NCBI GenBank assembly: GCA_019359715.1
Contig: JAHHGS010000101.1
Span: forward strand, 1-45,247
Direction of reading: 5' to 3'
Length of the DNA: 45,247 nt
DNA from: Aphanocapsa sp. GSE-SYN-MK-11-07L
GTDB taxonomy: Bacteria; Cyanobacteriota; Cyanobacteriia; Thermosynechococcales; Thermosynechococcaceae
Shown in pieces: positions 35,628-41,974 of this stretch; the stretch's first letter is position 1; each line of letters starts with the position of its first letter. The notes under the pieces are model-generated. The model was not told the origin of the DNA. It ran no database searches and saw nothing but the letters and a program-made list of their open reading frames with translations. The position numbers were made by a program, and so were the translations under genes.

Positions 35628-36821
35628 GATATTCTCAAAAATTTCTGAACAGTGAAGATCACAGTCGGTTTTGACTTGTAAAACTCCTTCAAAGACAAGG
35701 TGTTTAAGGAGGGGTTCAATATCAACCTCTAAGTCCAAATCGGGTGCCCAATCTGCAAGATCAATTAAGCAAAACTCATCTTGATTGAATATATTTTCTA
35801 TCAGCGCTTCTGGAATGCCTTTTAGATCAAATTGTTTTGAGCCAATTTTTACTTGATAGTGTTGATCGTTGAGTTGTTTGACGCGAATCCGATGGAGAGG
35901 AGACCAAGCATACCGAGTCATTAGCAGATTAGGAAAAATGCCAGCTCCAATCTGAGCAGGTAAGCTAACTGGAAGCGGCGGATAGTTACGATGGCCAAGC
36001 TGCTGGATAAATCTGTGCATAAATTCTGGCTGATCTAGAACCTCGATTAGATGCTGTCGCAGCGAGTTTAATTGCTGTTCTAGAGCGTTCTGATTATTTT
36101 CTTCGATCGCAGGTAATCTTACGCGCCAAGCCTCACTATTTTGCAGTTCATTTTTCAGCCAATCAAGCCAGTCCAGCCCTGTTTGAGCCTCAATTCCAAC
36201 TGTAAGATGAAGCGATGGCTGTTCGCAGGCGATCGCATAGTGCCAATGTCCGCGTGGGATATAAAGTAAATCTCCCGCCTGAAGGACGCACTCTAAATAG
36301 GGGGGCTGCTGTGGTTTAAGCTCTTCAGATGAGGGCATATTTCGAGTTGGATCAGGCACCGTTTCTTGATAAACGAACCATTTCTTCTCGCCCTCAATTT
36401 GTAAAATCAGCACATCGTGCGTATCGTAGTGACAATCAAATCCTTGTTGTGATGCGGGTGAGCAATATAAGTTGACATGAGTTTCATAGCCAAAGTCATC
36501 TCGAAGATGTCCCGCAAGTTTCGCAACACTTGGAATCCGGTGATGGACACCATTCACAACTAATGTGGCTCCATCCCGCAAGCGATCGCCCCAGTCTCGC
36601 GGATCACGCGAGTGCGGTAACGACTTACCCTCTTTTGAAAAGCGTAAGTCAGATTCTGGAAGCTTGTGATAATTCAACAGATAATTGAGAGCATCCCACG
36701 AAAACAAAGAGTGAAATTTGCCAGGATCATCAGCAGCAATATGAAGTCCCTTATGTTGCCAATCCTGGTTCAAAAACTGTTCCGCTGGGTATGGCCAGAG
36801 TAGCTGTTGCAAAATGTTCAT
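35583..36821 (-). CDS. JmjC (ROXA/YcfD-like) 2-oxoglutarate oxygenase
   Basis: 412 residues. N-terminal cupin/JmjC domain with iron ligands His131-x-Asp133 (FDCHYDTHDVLILQ) and a distal His in YIPRGHWHYA (192/194), the spacing found in E. coli YcfD and human MINA53/NO66. An alpha-helical dimerisation region and winged-helix-like C-terminus follow, as in ROXA enzymes. These hydroxylate His or Arg in ribosomal proteins; other JmjC enzymes hydroxylate Asn or Asp. It lies 220 bp downstream of, and on the same strand as, a peptide rich in Asn and Asp, its possible substrate. Confidence 0.85.
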   Translation of the reverse strand: MNILQQLLWPYPAEQFLNQDWQHKGLHIAADDPGKFHSLFSWDALNYLLNYHKLPESDLRFSKEGKSLPHSRDPRDWGDRLRDGATLVVNGVHHRIPSVAKLAGHLRDDFGYETHVNLYCSPASQQGFDCHYDTHDVLILQIEGEKKWFVYQETVPDPTRNMPSSEELKPQQPPYLECVLQAGDLLYIPRGHWHYAIACEQPSLHLTVGIEAQTGLDWLDWLKNELQNSEAWRVRLPAIEENNQNALEQQLNSLRQHLIEVLDQPEFMHRFIQQLGHRNYPPLPVSLPAQIGAGIFPNLLMTRYAWSPLHRIRVKQLNDQHYQVKIGSKQFDLKGIPEALIENIFNQDEFCLIDLADWAPDLDLEVDIEPLLKHLVFEGVLQVKTDCDLHCSEIFENISGFKPIAHTSNCFD

Positions 36822-36917
36822 AACGGGCTGACATTTGTTGTTCTTGCAATATTCAGAAGTCGGTTTGGGCTACAAAAAGTTAAGAAAGGGAGCCACAAAA
36901 AAGCGGTCATCACTTAA

Positions 36918-36933
36918 ACAGCAAAGGTGCTGT
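36918..36933 (-). other. Inverted repeat between peptide gene and JmjC gene
   Basis: ACAGCA-AAGG-TGCTGT is a perfect 6-4-6 repeat, with a weak T-rich run on the minus-strand side. It could attenuate transcription from the peptide gene into the hydroxylase gene. A 12-bp perfect palindrome CACTGATCAGTG also lies at 36998-37009, just after the peptide stop. Confidence 0.35.
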
Positions 36934-37041
36934 AATTACTTAAACCGTTAATGCTAGCCCCCTGACTAATCCTCGCTCAGAGAGAATCGCTTCATTACAC
37001 TGATCAGTGATCATCATTTAGTCATGACAGCATCACAAGCT

Positions 37042-37362
37042 CTAATCGTCATCAGAGCTATTGCTGTTGCTATTGCTACTGCTGTTGCTGCTGTCATTAC
37101 TGCTGCTATTGCTACTGCTGTTGCTGCTGTCATTACTGCTGCTATTGCTGCTGTCGTTGCTGCTGCTGTTGCTGCTGCTATTGCCAGCAATGAGTTGTTT
37201 ATAAGAGTCACGCCCTTCTAAATCAACTACTTTTAGTTGGATTACTGATTGCCGAGCTGTTTCAGATTGCTCTGAAAGTACAGCAGCCGATGCATTGCCG
37301 ATTGGCAGTAATGCTCCGATACCGGCGCTCATGAGTAAGCCAAGAATTACCTTAGGGTTCAT
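37042..37362 (-). CDS. Secreted-looking peptide with tetrad N-[S/D]-S-S repeats
   Basis: 106 residues. Residues 1-26 form a signal-peptide-like leader (MNPKVILGLLMSAGIGALLP, then IGNASA-A). Residues 27-60 are a polar linker ending DSYKQLIAG. From residue 61 nearly every fourth residue is Asn in a tetrad of Ser or Asp (NSSS, NDSS), ending SSDDD. A strong GGAGG ribosome site lies six bases before the ATG. Codons of the repeat differ at synonymous sites (AAT/AAC, AGC/AGT), suggesting selection on the protein. Function unknown; a modified-peptide precursor is a possibility because a JmjC hydroxylase follows. Confidence 0.75.
   Translation of the reverse strand: MNPKVILGLLMSAGIGALLPIGNASAAVLSEQSETARQSVIQLKVVDLEGRDSYKQLIAGNSSSNSSSNDSSNSSSNDSSNSSSNSSSNDSSNSSSNSNSNSSDDD
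37069..37190 (-). repeat. 36-bp tandem repeat coding the N/S tract
   Basis: Two identical 36-bp copies (37069-37104 and 37105-37140) and a diverged third stretch to about 37190. The length is a multiple of 12, so the tetrad reading is preserved when units are gained or lost. It is inside the peptide gene and is not a CRISPR array, as there are no spacers. Confidence 0.85.
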
Positions 37363-37426
37363 ATTCAGCCTCCGTAATTGTTAGGTAAACGGTGAAAGAA
37401 ACCAGAGAAATTAAAACCGGCTTCAA

Positions 37427-37456
37427 TTACTACCTTGCTGTCTGGAAGTGAAGCAA
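37427..37456 (-). promoter_or_regulatory. Candidate promoter of the peptide gene
   Basis: On the minus strand TTGCTT (37456-37451), an 18-bp spacer and TAGTAA (37432-37427). A transcript would start near 37420 and have a 5' leader of about 58 bases. Confidence 0.3.
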
Positions 37457-37489
37457 GCATGAACTTTTTGTGAGAAGATTCTAATTCTT

Positions 37490-37507
37490 CTGTATTGGTT
37501 AATACAG
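37490..37507. promoter_or_regulatory. 18-bp palindrome upstream of the peptide promoter
   Basis: CTGTATT-GGTT-AATACAG is a perfect 7-4-7 inverted repeat, 34 bp upstream of the proposed -35 element, in the position of an activator or repressor site. A shorter imperfect repeat (GAAGA...TCTTC, 37474-37490) abuts it. Confidence 0.45.
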
Positions 37508-37593
37508 TTTGTGGACAACAGCAATCTTCAGTGCGGGCCACATCAAATTAAAAATGCCATTCTTCGGATATTTGTTTTGCAGCCGGATGCAAG

Positions 37594-37790
37594 TCATTAT
37601 GGTCTGTGCCACCCGTCCGGCTCAGAACACCATTAACAAAGTTGTGCGGGTGCCGACTAATCAAGCCAGCGCGACGCAGGTAAACCGTCAGAATTTATGT
37701 TGACCGCATCGTAAACCTCGCCGTGCCCAATCAGGTGAAGCTGCAAGTTGGGTAAGCTCAAAGGCAACGGATTGGCCGGCAATGAACCAT
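37594..37790. repeat. Duplicated SDR/cyanophycinase junction, copy B
   Basis: Direct-orientation counterpart of 34611-34800. It holds the true 3' end of cyanophycinase and a remnant of the SDR 3' end. The two copies bracket about 2.8 kb that contains the kinase fragment, response regulator, JmjC gene and peptide gene. Confidence 0.85.
37598..37703 (+). pseudogene. SDR oxidoreductase 3' remnant
   Basis: The + strand reads VCATRPAQNTINKVVRVPTNQ and QASATQVNRQNL, matching the C-terminus of the intact SDR at 33950-34720 (FCATRPVHVNINEVVLMPTDQ and QASATQVNRQNL). It lacks everything upstream and overlaps the cyanophycinase 3' end on the other strand. Confidence 0.8.
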
Positions 37791-38595
37791 CCTTGCTCCA
37801 AAGCTGAGTGGACTGGAGAATCGTTACAACCCCTTTACCCAGCACCTGGATTTGCCCTTGCCCATTCACCAGCGCACAGGTGTCTTCGTCGATGCCAATC
37901 CCGATCGCGTGCGGATGGGGGGCGATCGCGCTCATCAGCCGGGCCAAGCGATTGCGGTTATGAAAATGCTGGTCAACAATTGCTCCCGGTAAAATGCCAA
38001 ACCCAGTTTCTAAGTCCACCAGACCATGATTAGGCGCTTCGCCACTGCCGCCACCCGTGATCATGTGGTGCCCCAAGACTGCTGCCCCGGCGCTAGTGCC
38101 AGCCAGGACAATTCGCCCCTGATAAACCCGCTGACGGAGCTGCTCGGCAAAAGGGGTGCTGCCCAGGAATCCACAGAGGCGACTTTGGTCGCCACCGGAG
38201 ATAAACACACCTGTACAATCCTCTAGCTGCTGAATCAAGTCAGCCGATTCACCCCCTGCGCGATCGCCCACCAACAGCACTTGAGTAGACTCTGCCCCCA
38301 AGTCGGCAAACAGTCCTCCATAAATTTGCCCCTTGATCTCAGGCGTTTCCGAGGCCATTGGAATCAGCAAAATTTTGGCTTGTTGACCGCCAGCTAATTT
38401 AACGAAGGTGCGGAGAATCAACCGATCTTGAATCTTGTCTTCGGCCCCGCCAATCGCCATTACAGTCAATTTGTCAGAGCGGCGCTCTTGCCCGAATAAA
38501 TCAAATCTCGGTTTGAGGAGGGGAGTGTAGCAAGCAGACAGCTTAGGGTTGGGGGAGGAGGCTTCTAAAAGAGTGCTGGGGGTGCGATCGCTCAT
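37657..38595 (-). CDS. cphB: Cyanophycinase
   Basis: Serine-type exopeptidase that cuts the storage polymer cyanophycin to Asp-Arg dipeptides. 312 residues. The nucleophile elbow is LAGTSAGAAVLG, with FISGGDQSRLCGF before it and DQHFHNRNRLARL and IGIGIDEDTCALV after it. The last 17 residues (after HLIGHGEV) are read through the antisense of the SDR remnant; in copy A the corresponding frame stops right after GEVDKSG, so this tail is probably an acquired extension. No cyanophycin synthetase gene is in the window. Confidence 0.95.
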   Translation of the reverse strand: MSDRTPSTLLEASSPNPKLSACYTPLLKPRFDLFGQERRSDKLTVMAIGGAEDKIQDRLILRTFVKLAGGQQAKILLIPMASETPEIKGQIYGGLFADLGAESTQVLLVGDRAGGESADLIQQLEDCTGVFISGGDQSRLCGFLGSTPFAEQLRQRVYQGRIVLAGTSAGAAVLGHHMITGGGSGEAPNHGLVDLETGFGILPGAIVDQHFHNRNRLARLMSAIAPHPHAIGIGIDEDTCALVNGQGQIQVLGKGVVTILQSTQLWSKDGSLPANPLPLSLPNLQLHLIGHGEVYDAVNINSDGLPASRWLD

Positions 38596-38897
38596 TGGGG
38601 ACGGGGCATACTTTTTGGTGCCTATCGTTAGGCTATCTTACCAGAATTGATGATCTAGCCTAGAGGTTTGCTGGCTCGCCTTTTTGAAGACAAATCGCTA
38701 CCAGTTTCAGGCTGACCAAGTTGAGTTGTCCAAGTGATGACAAATTTTAGCGGAGGACAAAATTTCAGAAGAATTGCTAGAGAGATGGCTCAGAAAGCGC
38801 GGATTAGCGACTGACTAGGGGCGATCGCACTACCTCCTCATACCTTTAACGTGCTGACTTGCTGTCAAAGCTGCGTGTCACAATAAGCTCAGACAGT
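38596..38897. other. Gene-poor gap between cyanophycinase and DUF29 gene
   Basis: 302 bp. An open reading stretch near 38755-38815 (KISEELLERWLRKRGLATD in + frame) might be a gene relic but is too short to assign. I see no clear promoter, terminator or RNA gene. Confidence 0.3.
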
Positions 38898-39350
38898 ATG
38901 GTGACGCTGATGCAAACCACGACCCTCTATGACCAAGACTTTTACGCCTGGACGCAGCGCCAGATAGAACTGTTGCAAGCACAGCAATGGGAACAAGTGG
39001 ATCTTGAGAATTTGATTGAGGAATTGGATTCGTTGGGCAAGCAACAGCGTCAGGAGCTTCGCAATCGCTTGGGTGTGTTGCTGGGGCATCTGCTCAAGTG
39101 GCGCTACCAGCCGGAAGCAAGGTCTAAGAGTTGGTTCTACACTATCAAGGAGCAGCGCCGTCGAATTCAAGAACATCTGGCAGATAATCCTAGTCTCAAG
39201 CCCTATCTCCGAGAAGCCATTGAGCGGGGCTATCAGGATGGTTTAGACCTAGTAGGGCGAGAAACTCCCCTTAACCCCAAGCAACTTCCCCAATCCTCCC
39301 CCTTTTCTGAAGCTGAGATTTTTTATCAGCCGTTGGAACTAGAGCCTTAG
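38898..39350 (+). CDS. DUF29 domain protein
   Basis: 150 residues. The family's order is clear: LYDQDFYAWTQRQIELLQAQQW, then DLENLIEELDSLGKQQRQELRNRLGVLLGHLLKWRYQPE, then SWFYTIKEQRRRIQEHL and the C-terminal ...LREAIERGYQDGLDL. DUF29 proteins are abundant small helical proteins in cyanobacteria and alphaproteobacteria, of unknown function, often near toxin-antitoxin or mobile genes. ATG 38898 is chosen; the upstream 13 codons lack the family pattern. Confidence 0.9.
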   Translation: MVTLMQTTTLYDQDFYAWTQRQIELLQAQQWEQVDLENLIEELDSLGKQQRQELRNRLGVLLGHLLKWRYQPEARSKSWFYTIKEQRRRIQEHLADNPSLKPYLREAIERGYQDGLDLVGRETPLNPKQLPQSSPFSEAEIFYQPLELEP

Positions 39351-39434
39351 CTTTCGCTCTCGACCCTTGGTAACTGATAGATGCGAAACCTCCATTGGGG
39401 TTCATAATATCGATAATTTAGGATTGTGATAGAG

Positions 39435-40127
39435 CTATAACTTTTGAGTCAGGGCAATCATGTTATCGCTAAATAAGCGCCCTTTGCACAAACCGAAAGA
39501 GACTTGCTGCCAAGAAATCACTGGGCGCTTGGGAATGCCGCCGTGATCGGTGTAAAAAAATTGAGGCGGACTGAAGCCAACCTCAGCACAAATCCGAGTG
39601 AAGTCTTTCCGCAGCAGAGCCGTGATGTGGGCAGGGTAGCAACTATCTGAAAAGGCAACAAAATGTCCTGTCAAAGCCAAGCTCAGCAGCGATCGCAGGC
39701 TTTCTTGATTAGGAGTGGTAATAATCGCGTGCCCACTAGGACGAAGCAGCCGAAAAAACTCGCGCAGGGTGGCCCGGGGGTTTTCTAAATGCTCAATCAC
39801 TTCTGTCGATAAAATCACGTCAAAAGATGCGTTTGCTAAGGCAAGCGGTAGATTCAAGTCGGCTTCCGTCCAATCAATCTCGGCGGGTAAGCCATCGGGT
39901 CTGGGCATAATGTCTGCCCCGCTAATCTTTTGAGCGAAGCCGCTCTTTTGCAACCGCTGAATTAGTCGTCCTTGCCCTGCCCCGTACTCTAATAAACACT
40001 CACAAGGACTAATTTGGCTTAACACCTCTAGCGCTTTGGTATAAATTGGGTCGCTACTCGTCCCCTGAGACGCTTGGGCTGCCTGCCAGCGCTGACGCTG
40101 TAACTGGTCTAATATTTGGTCATTCAT
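39435..40127 (-). CDS. Class I SAM-dependent methyltransferase
   Basis: 230 residues. Motif I LLEYGAGQGRLIQRL, motif II GADIMP, motif III ILSTEVIEHLENP, followed by LRPSGHAIITTPNQESL. The Tyr-for-Asp-type change in motif I (LEYGAGQG) is common in the UbiE/Coq5-like and polysaccharide methyltransferase relatives. Substrate unknown. Its start is eight bases after the stop of the truncated EamA gene, so both are probably cotranscribed. Confidence 0.85.
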   Translation of the reverse strand: MNDQILDQLQRQRWQAAQASQGTSSDPIYTKALEVLSQISPCECLLEYGAGQGRLIQRLQKSGFAQKISGADIMPRPDGLPAEIDWTEADLNLPLALANASFDVILSTEVIEHLENPRATLREFFRLLRPSGHAIITTPNQESLRSLLSLALTGHFVAFSDSCYPAHITALLRKDFTRICAEVGFSPPQFFYTDHGGIPKRPVISWQQVSFGLCKGRLFSDNMIALTQKL

Positions 40128-40134
40128 AGATTAG

Positions 40135-40701
40135 TCAAGCCCGCCGCTTGGCGCCCAGATCCAGGTTAGCCCCAACCATCAGCTTTGATTGCAGCAGCAC
40201 TGTCAGGAGCACACCGATAAAAGAGACGGTCGCCCCTAGGATCTGCCAGCGATCCACGCGCGCTTGTAACCACCAGATTGACAGACCCAGTACCAGAGGC
40301 GGTTCTAATCGCCCAATCAAAACCACGTTGTTAACAGAGGTGAGGGAGAGAGCCGTGAAGATTAACGCCGGGGCGATCGCCCCAGCCAGCACGGCCACAG
40401 CGATCAAATAAAGCCATTCCGACAAGGATAACTGTTTGAGTAAGGCCGGGCGGCACTGCTGACGGTAGATACTCCCCAGAACCAGCAAGGCACAGAGATT
40501 ACCGACAAACAAAACATTGCATAGGGAGATCGGATTACGACCGTCAATCAAGTGTTGAGCACCCAAGTCGGTCAGTTTTCGGGTTACGGAGTTAGACGCA
40601 CCAAAGATGAAAATCGCCAGCCAGAGATAAGCTTGTCCGGGTTGCCCAAACCGCCGCTGCAACTCTATCCAGAGCTGGAAGAAAGATGAAAAAGTTTTCA
40701 T
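40135..40701 (-). CDS. Truncated EamA/DMT-family transporter
   Basis: 188 residues instead of the usual roughly 300. The retained half is typical: IFIFGASNSVTRKLTDLGAQHLIDGRNPISLCNVLFVGN and LAGAIAPALIFTALSLTSVNNVVLIGRLEPPLVLG. It covers the first EamA repeat and ends soon after it with SKLMVGANLDLGAKRRA. The second repeat is missing and the next gene begins eight bases on, so an internal deletion has removed the 3' half. Half-length DMT proteins can dimerise, so a residual function is possible. Confidence 0.75.
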   Translation of the reverse strand: MKTFSSFFQLWIELQRRFGQPGQAYLWLAIFIFGASNSVTRKLTDLGAQHLIDGRNPISLCNVLFVGNLCALLVLGSIYRQQCRPALLKQLSLSEWLYLIAVAVLAGAIAPALIFTALSLTSVNNVVLIGRLEPPLVLGLSIWWLQARVDRWQILGATVSFIGVLLTVLLQSKLMVGANLDLGAKRRA

Positions 40702-40724
40702 CAGCTATTCATCTCCGGTTCATG
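40697..40724 (+). promoter_or_regulatory. TTCAT triple repeat upstream of DM13 gene (11-bp period)
   Basis: TTCATC at 40697, TTCATC at 40708 and TTCATG at 40719, each 11 bp apart, ending 42 bp before the DM13 start. Such 11-bp direct repeats are the usual binding site of OmpR/PhoB-type regulators. The first element also forms part of a perfect 18-bp inverted repeat GATGAAAA-AG-TTTTCATC (40685-40702) and overlaps the start codon of the divergent EamA gene. Confidence 0.65.
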
Positions 40725-40766
40725 TTGGTTGGGCACAGTAGGCTTTTGTTGCTTGGAGATGCCGCC

Positions 40767-41279
40767 ATGAAACTCAGACCGTTCCACCTGGGTAGCCTCA
40801 GTTTAGCCTGCCTGCTGGGCTGTGCTCCCCAATCTACCGTCAATTCGATCACAACCAGTGATACCCCCAGTCCGGTCAGCACTCCCACGGCGACGACCAC
40901 GGCAATGGAGATGGCCCAGAATCAGCAAGTGCTCTCTGCTGGTAATCTGGTTAATGGCGAACACCCCACCAGCGGCCGGGTGCAGATCGTGCAGCAGGGC
41001 AAGCAGCGGATTCTGGAACTGGGGGCAAATTTCAAAACCTCAGACATGGGGCCAGATTTGGTGGTGATTCTGCATCGCTCAACCGATGTAATTGGTTCGA
41101 CAGTGCCACCTGCCTATCCGATCAAGGAGGGAGACTATGTATTGCTGGCTCCCCTGAAAAGCTTTAGCGGTGTCCAGAGTTACCCAATTCCGGCAGAGAT
41201 CAATCTGGCAGACTACCCTTCCGCTGCCATCTGGTGCCGCAAATTCAATGCCACCTTTGGGGCGGCCCGCTTGAGTTAA
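40767..41279 (+). CDS. DM13-domain lipoprotein
   Basis: 170 residues. Lipobox LACLLGC puts the lipidated cysteine at residue 19. A Ser/Thr/Pro linker (to about 55) leads to a DM13 domain (SAGNLVNGEHPTSGRVQIVQ; GPDLVVILHRS; LAPLKSFSGVQSYPIP; AAIWCRKFNATFGAA). DM13 is a beta-sandwich proposed to take part in redox or hydroxylation reactions at the cell surface. The conserved Cys in AIWCRKF is retained. GGAG precedes the ATG. Likely under control of the adjacent two-component system. Confidence 0.88.
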   Translation: MKLRPFHLGSLSLACLLGCAPQSTVNSITTSDTPSPVSTPTATTTAMEMAQNQQVLSAGNLVNGEHPTSGRVQIVQQGKQRILELGANFKTSDMGPDLVVILHRSTDVIGSTVPPAYPIKEGDYVLLAPLKSFSGVQSYPIPAEINLADYPSAAIWCRKFNATFGAARLS

Positions 41280-41305
41280 GAAAATCAAACTATCTGGTTT
41301 AGGGA

Positions 41306-41959
41306 TCAAGGGCTAAAGCGGTAGCCCATGCCGCGCACGGTTTCAATCCGATCGCTCCCTAACTTCTTCCGTAGGTTTTTCACGTAGGCATCGACAATAT
41401 TTGACCCTGGATCGTAGTCATAGCCCCAAACCCGGTTTAAAAGTTGCTCCCGGCTCATTACCTGCATCGGGTGGCGCAGGAACACTTCTGCCATCTGAAA
41501 CTCTTTTGTAGACATCTCCACCTGCTGTCCCTCAACCCAGGCTTGACGGGTGAGTAAGTCCAGAACTAAATCTCCAGCGGTTAGCGTTGTTTGAGGTGCT
41601 GTCGTCTTGGTACTGACACTCTCCCGTAACTGCACTCGCACCCGTGCTAATAGTTCAACAAATTCAAACGGTTTGGTGACGTAATCATTGGCTCCGTTTT
41701 CCAGAGCTTTGACCGTATCATCCACGTCGTCCTGGGCAGTGAGGATAATGCGCCCCCGCAATTCCTCTAGTACCTGCCAGCCATTCCTACCGGGTAAGCC
41801 CAGATCCAGAATTAGCAGATCGAAGTCTTCACTGTGGGCCAGGGCGATCGCTTCTGAGCCGGTTCTGGCGATCATTACCGTATAACCACTGGCCGGCAAG
41901 CCCTTTTCGACAAAGCTGGCAATTCTTACCTCGTCTTCAGCAATCAGAACTCGGTTCAT
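41306..41959 (-). CDS. OmpR-family response regulator
   Basis: 217 residues. Receiver with AEDE pocket, Asp52 in LLILDLGLPG and Lys in VTKPFEFVE; winged helix ending RKKLGSDRIETVRGMGYRF. Relative to the regulator at 34959 about five residues are missing between helix 3 and strand 4 (LEELRGRIILTAQ against LTQLRGEG..PIIILSAR). It is the second gene of a kinase-regulator operon (15-bp gap) and is the likely binder of the TTCAT triplets found at four promoters here. Confidence 0.95.
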   Translation of the reverse strand: MNRVLIAEDEVRIASFVEKGLPASGYTVMIARTGSEAIALAHSEDFDLLILDLGLPGRNGWQVLEELRGRIILTAQDDVDDTVKALENGANDYVTKPFEFVELLARVRVQLRESVSTKTTAPQTTLTAGDLVLDLLTRQAWVEGQQVEMSTKEFQMAEVFLRHPMQVMSREQLLNRVWGYDYDPGSNIVDAYVKNLRKKLGSDRIETVRGMGYRFSP

Positions 41960-41974
41960 CTCACTTCCTCTTGG

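Noticed and set aside
37069-37190. Possible CRISPR array (36-bp direct repeats)
   Set aside because: The repeats are contiguous with no spacers, lie inside an ORF and keep the reading frame.
37024-37221. Plus-strand ORF rich in alanine and valine over the repeat region
   Set aside because: It is the antisense of the N/S tandem repeat. The minus-strand ORF has a strong ribosome site, a leader and a consistent tetrad pattern; the plus-strand frame has none.
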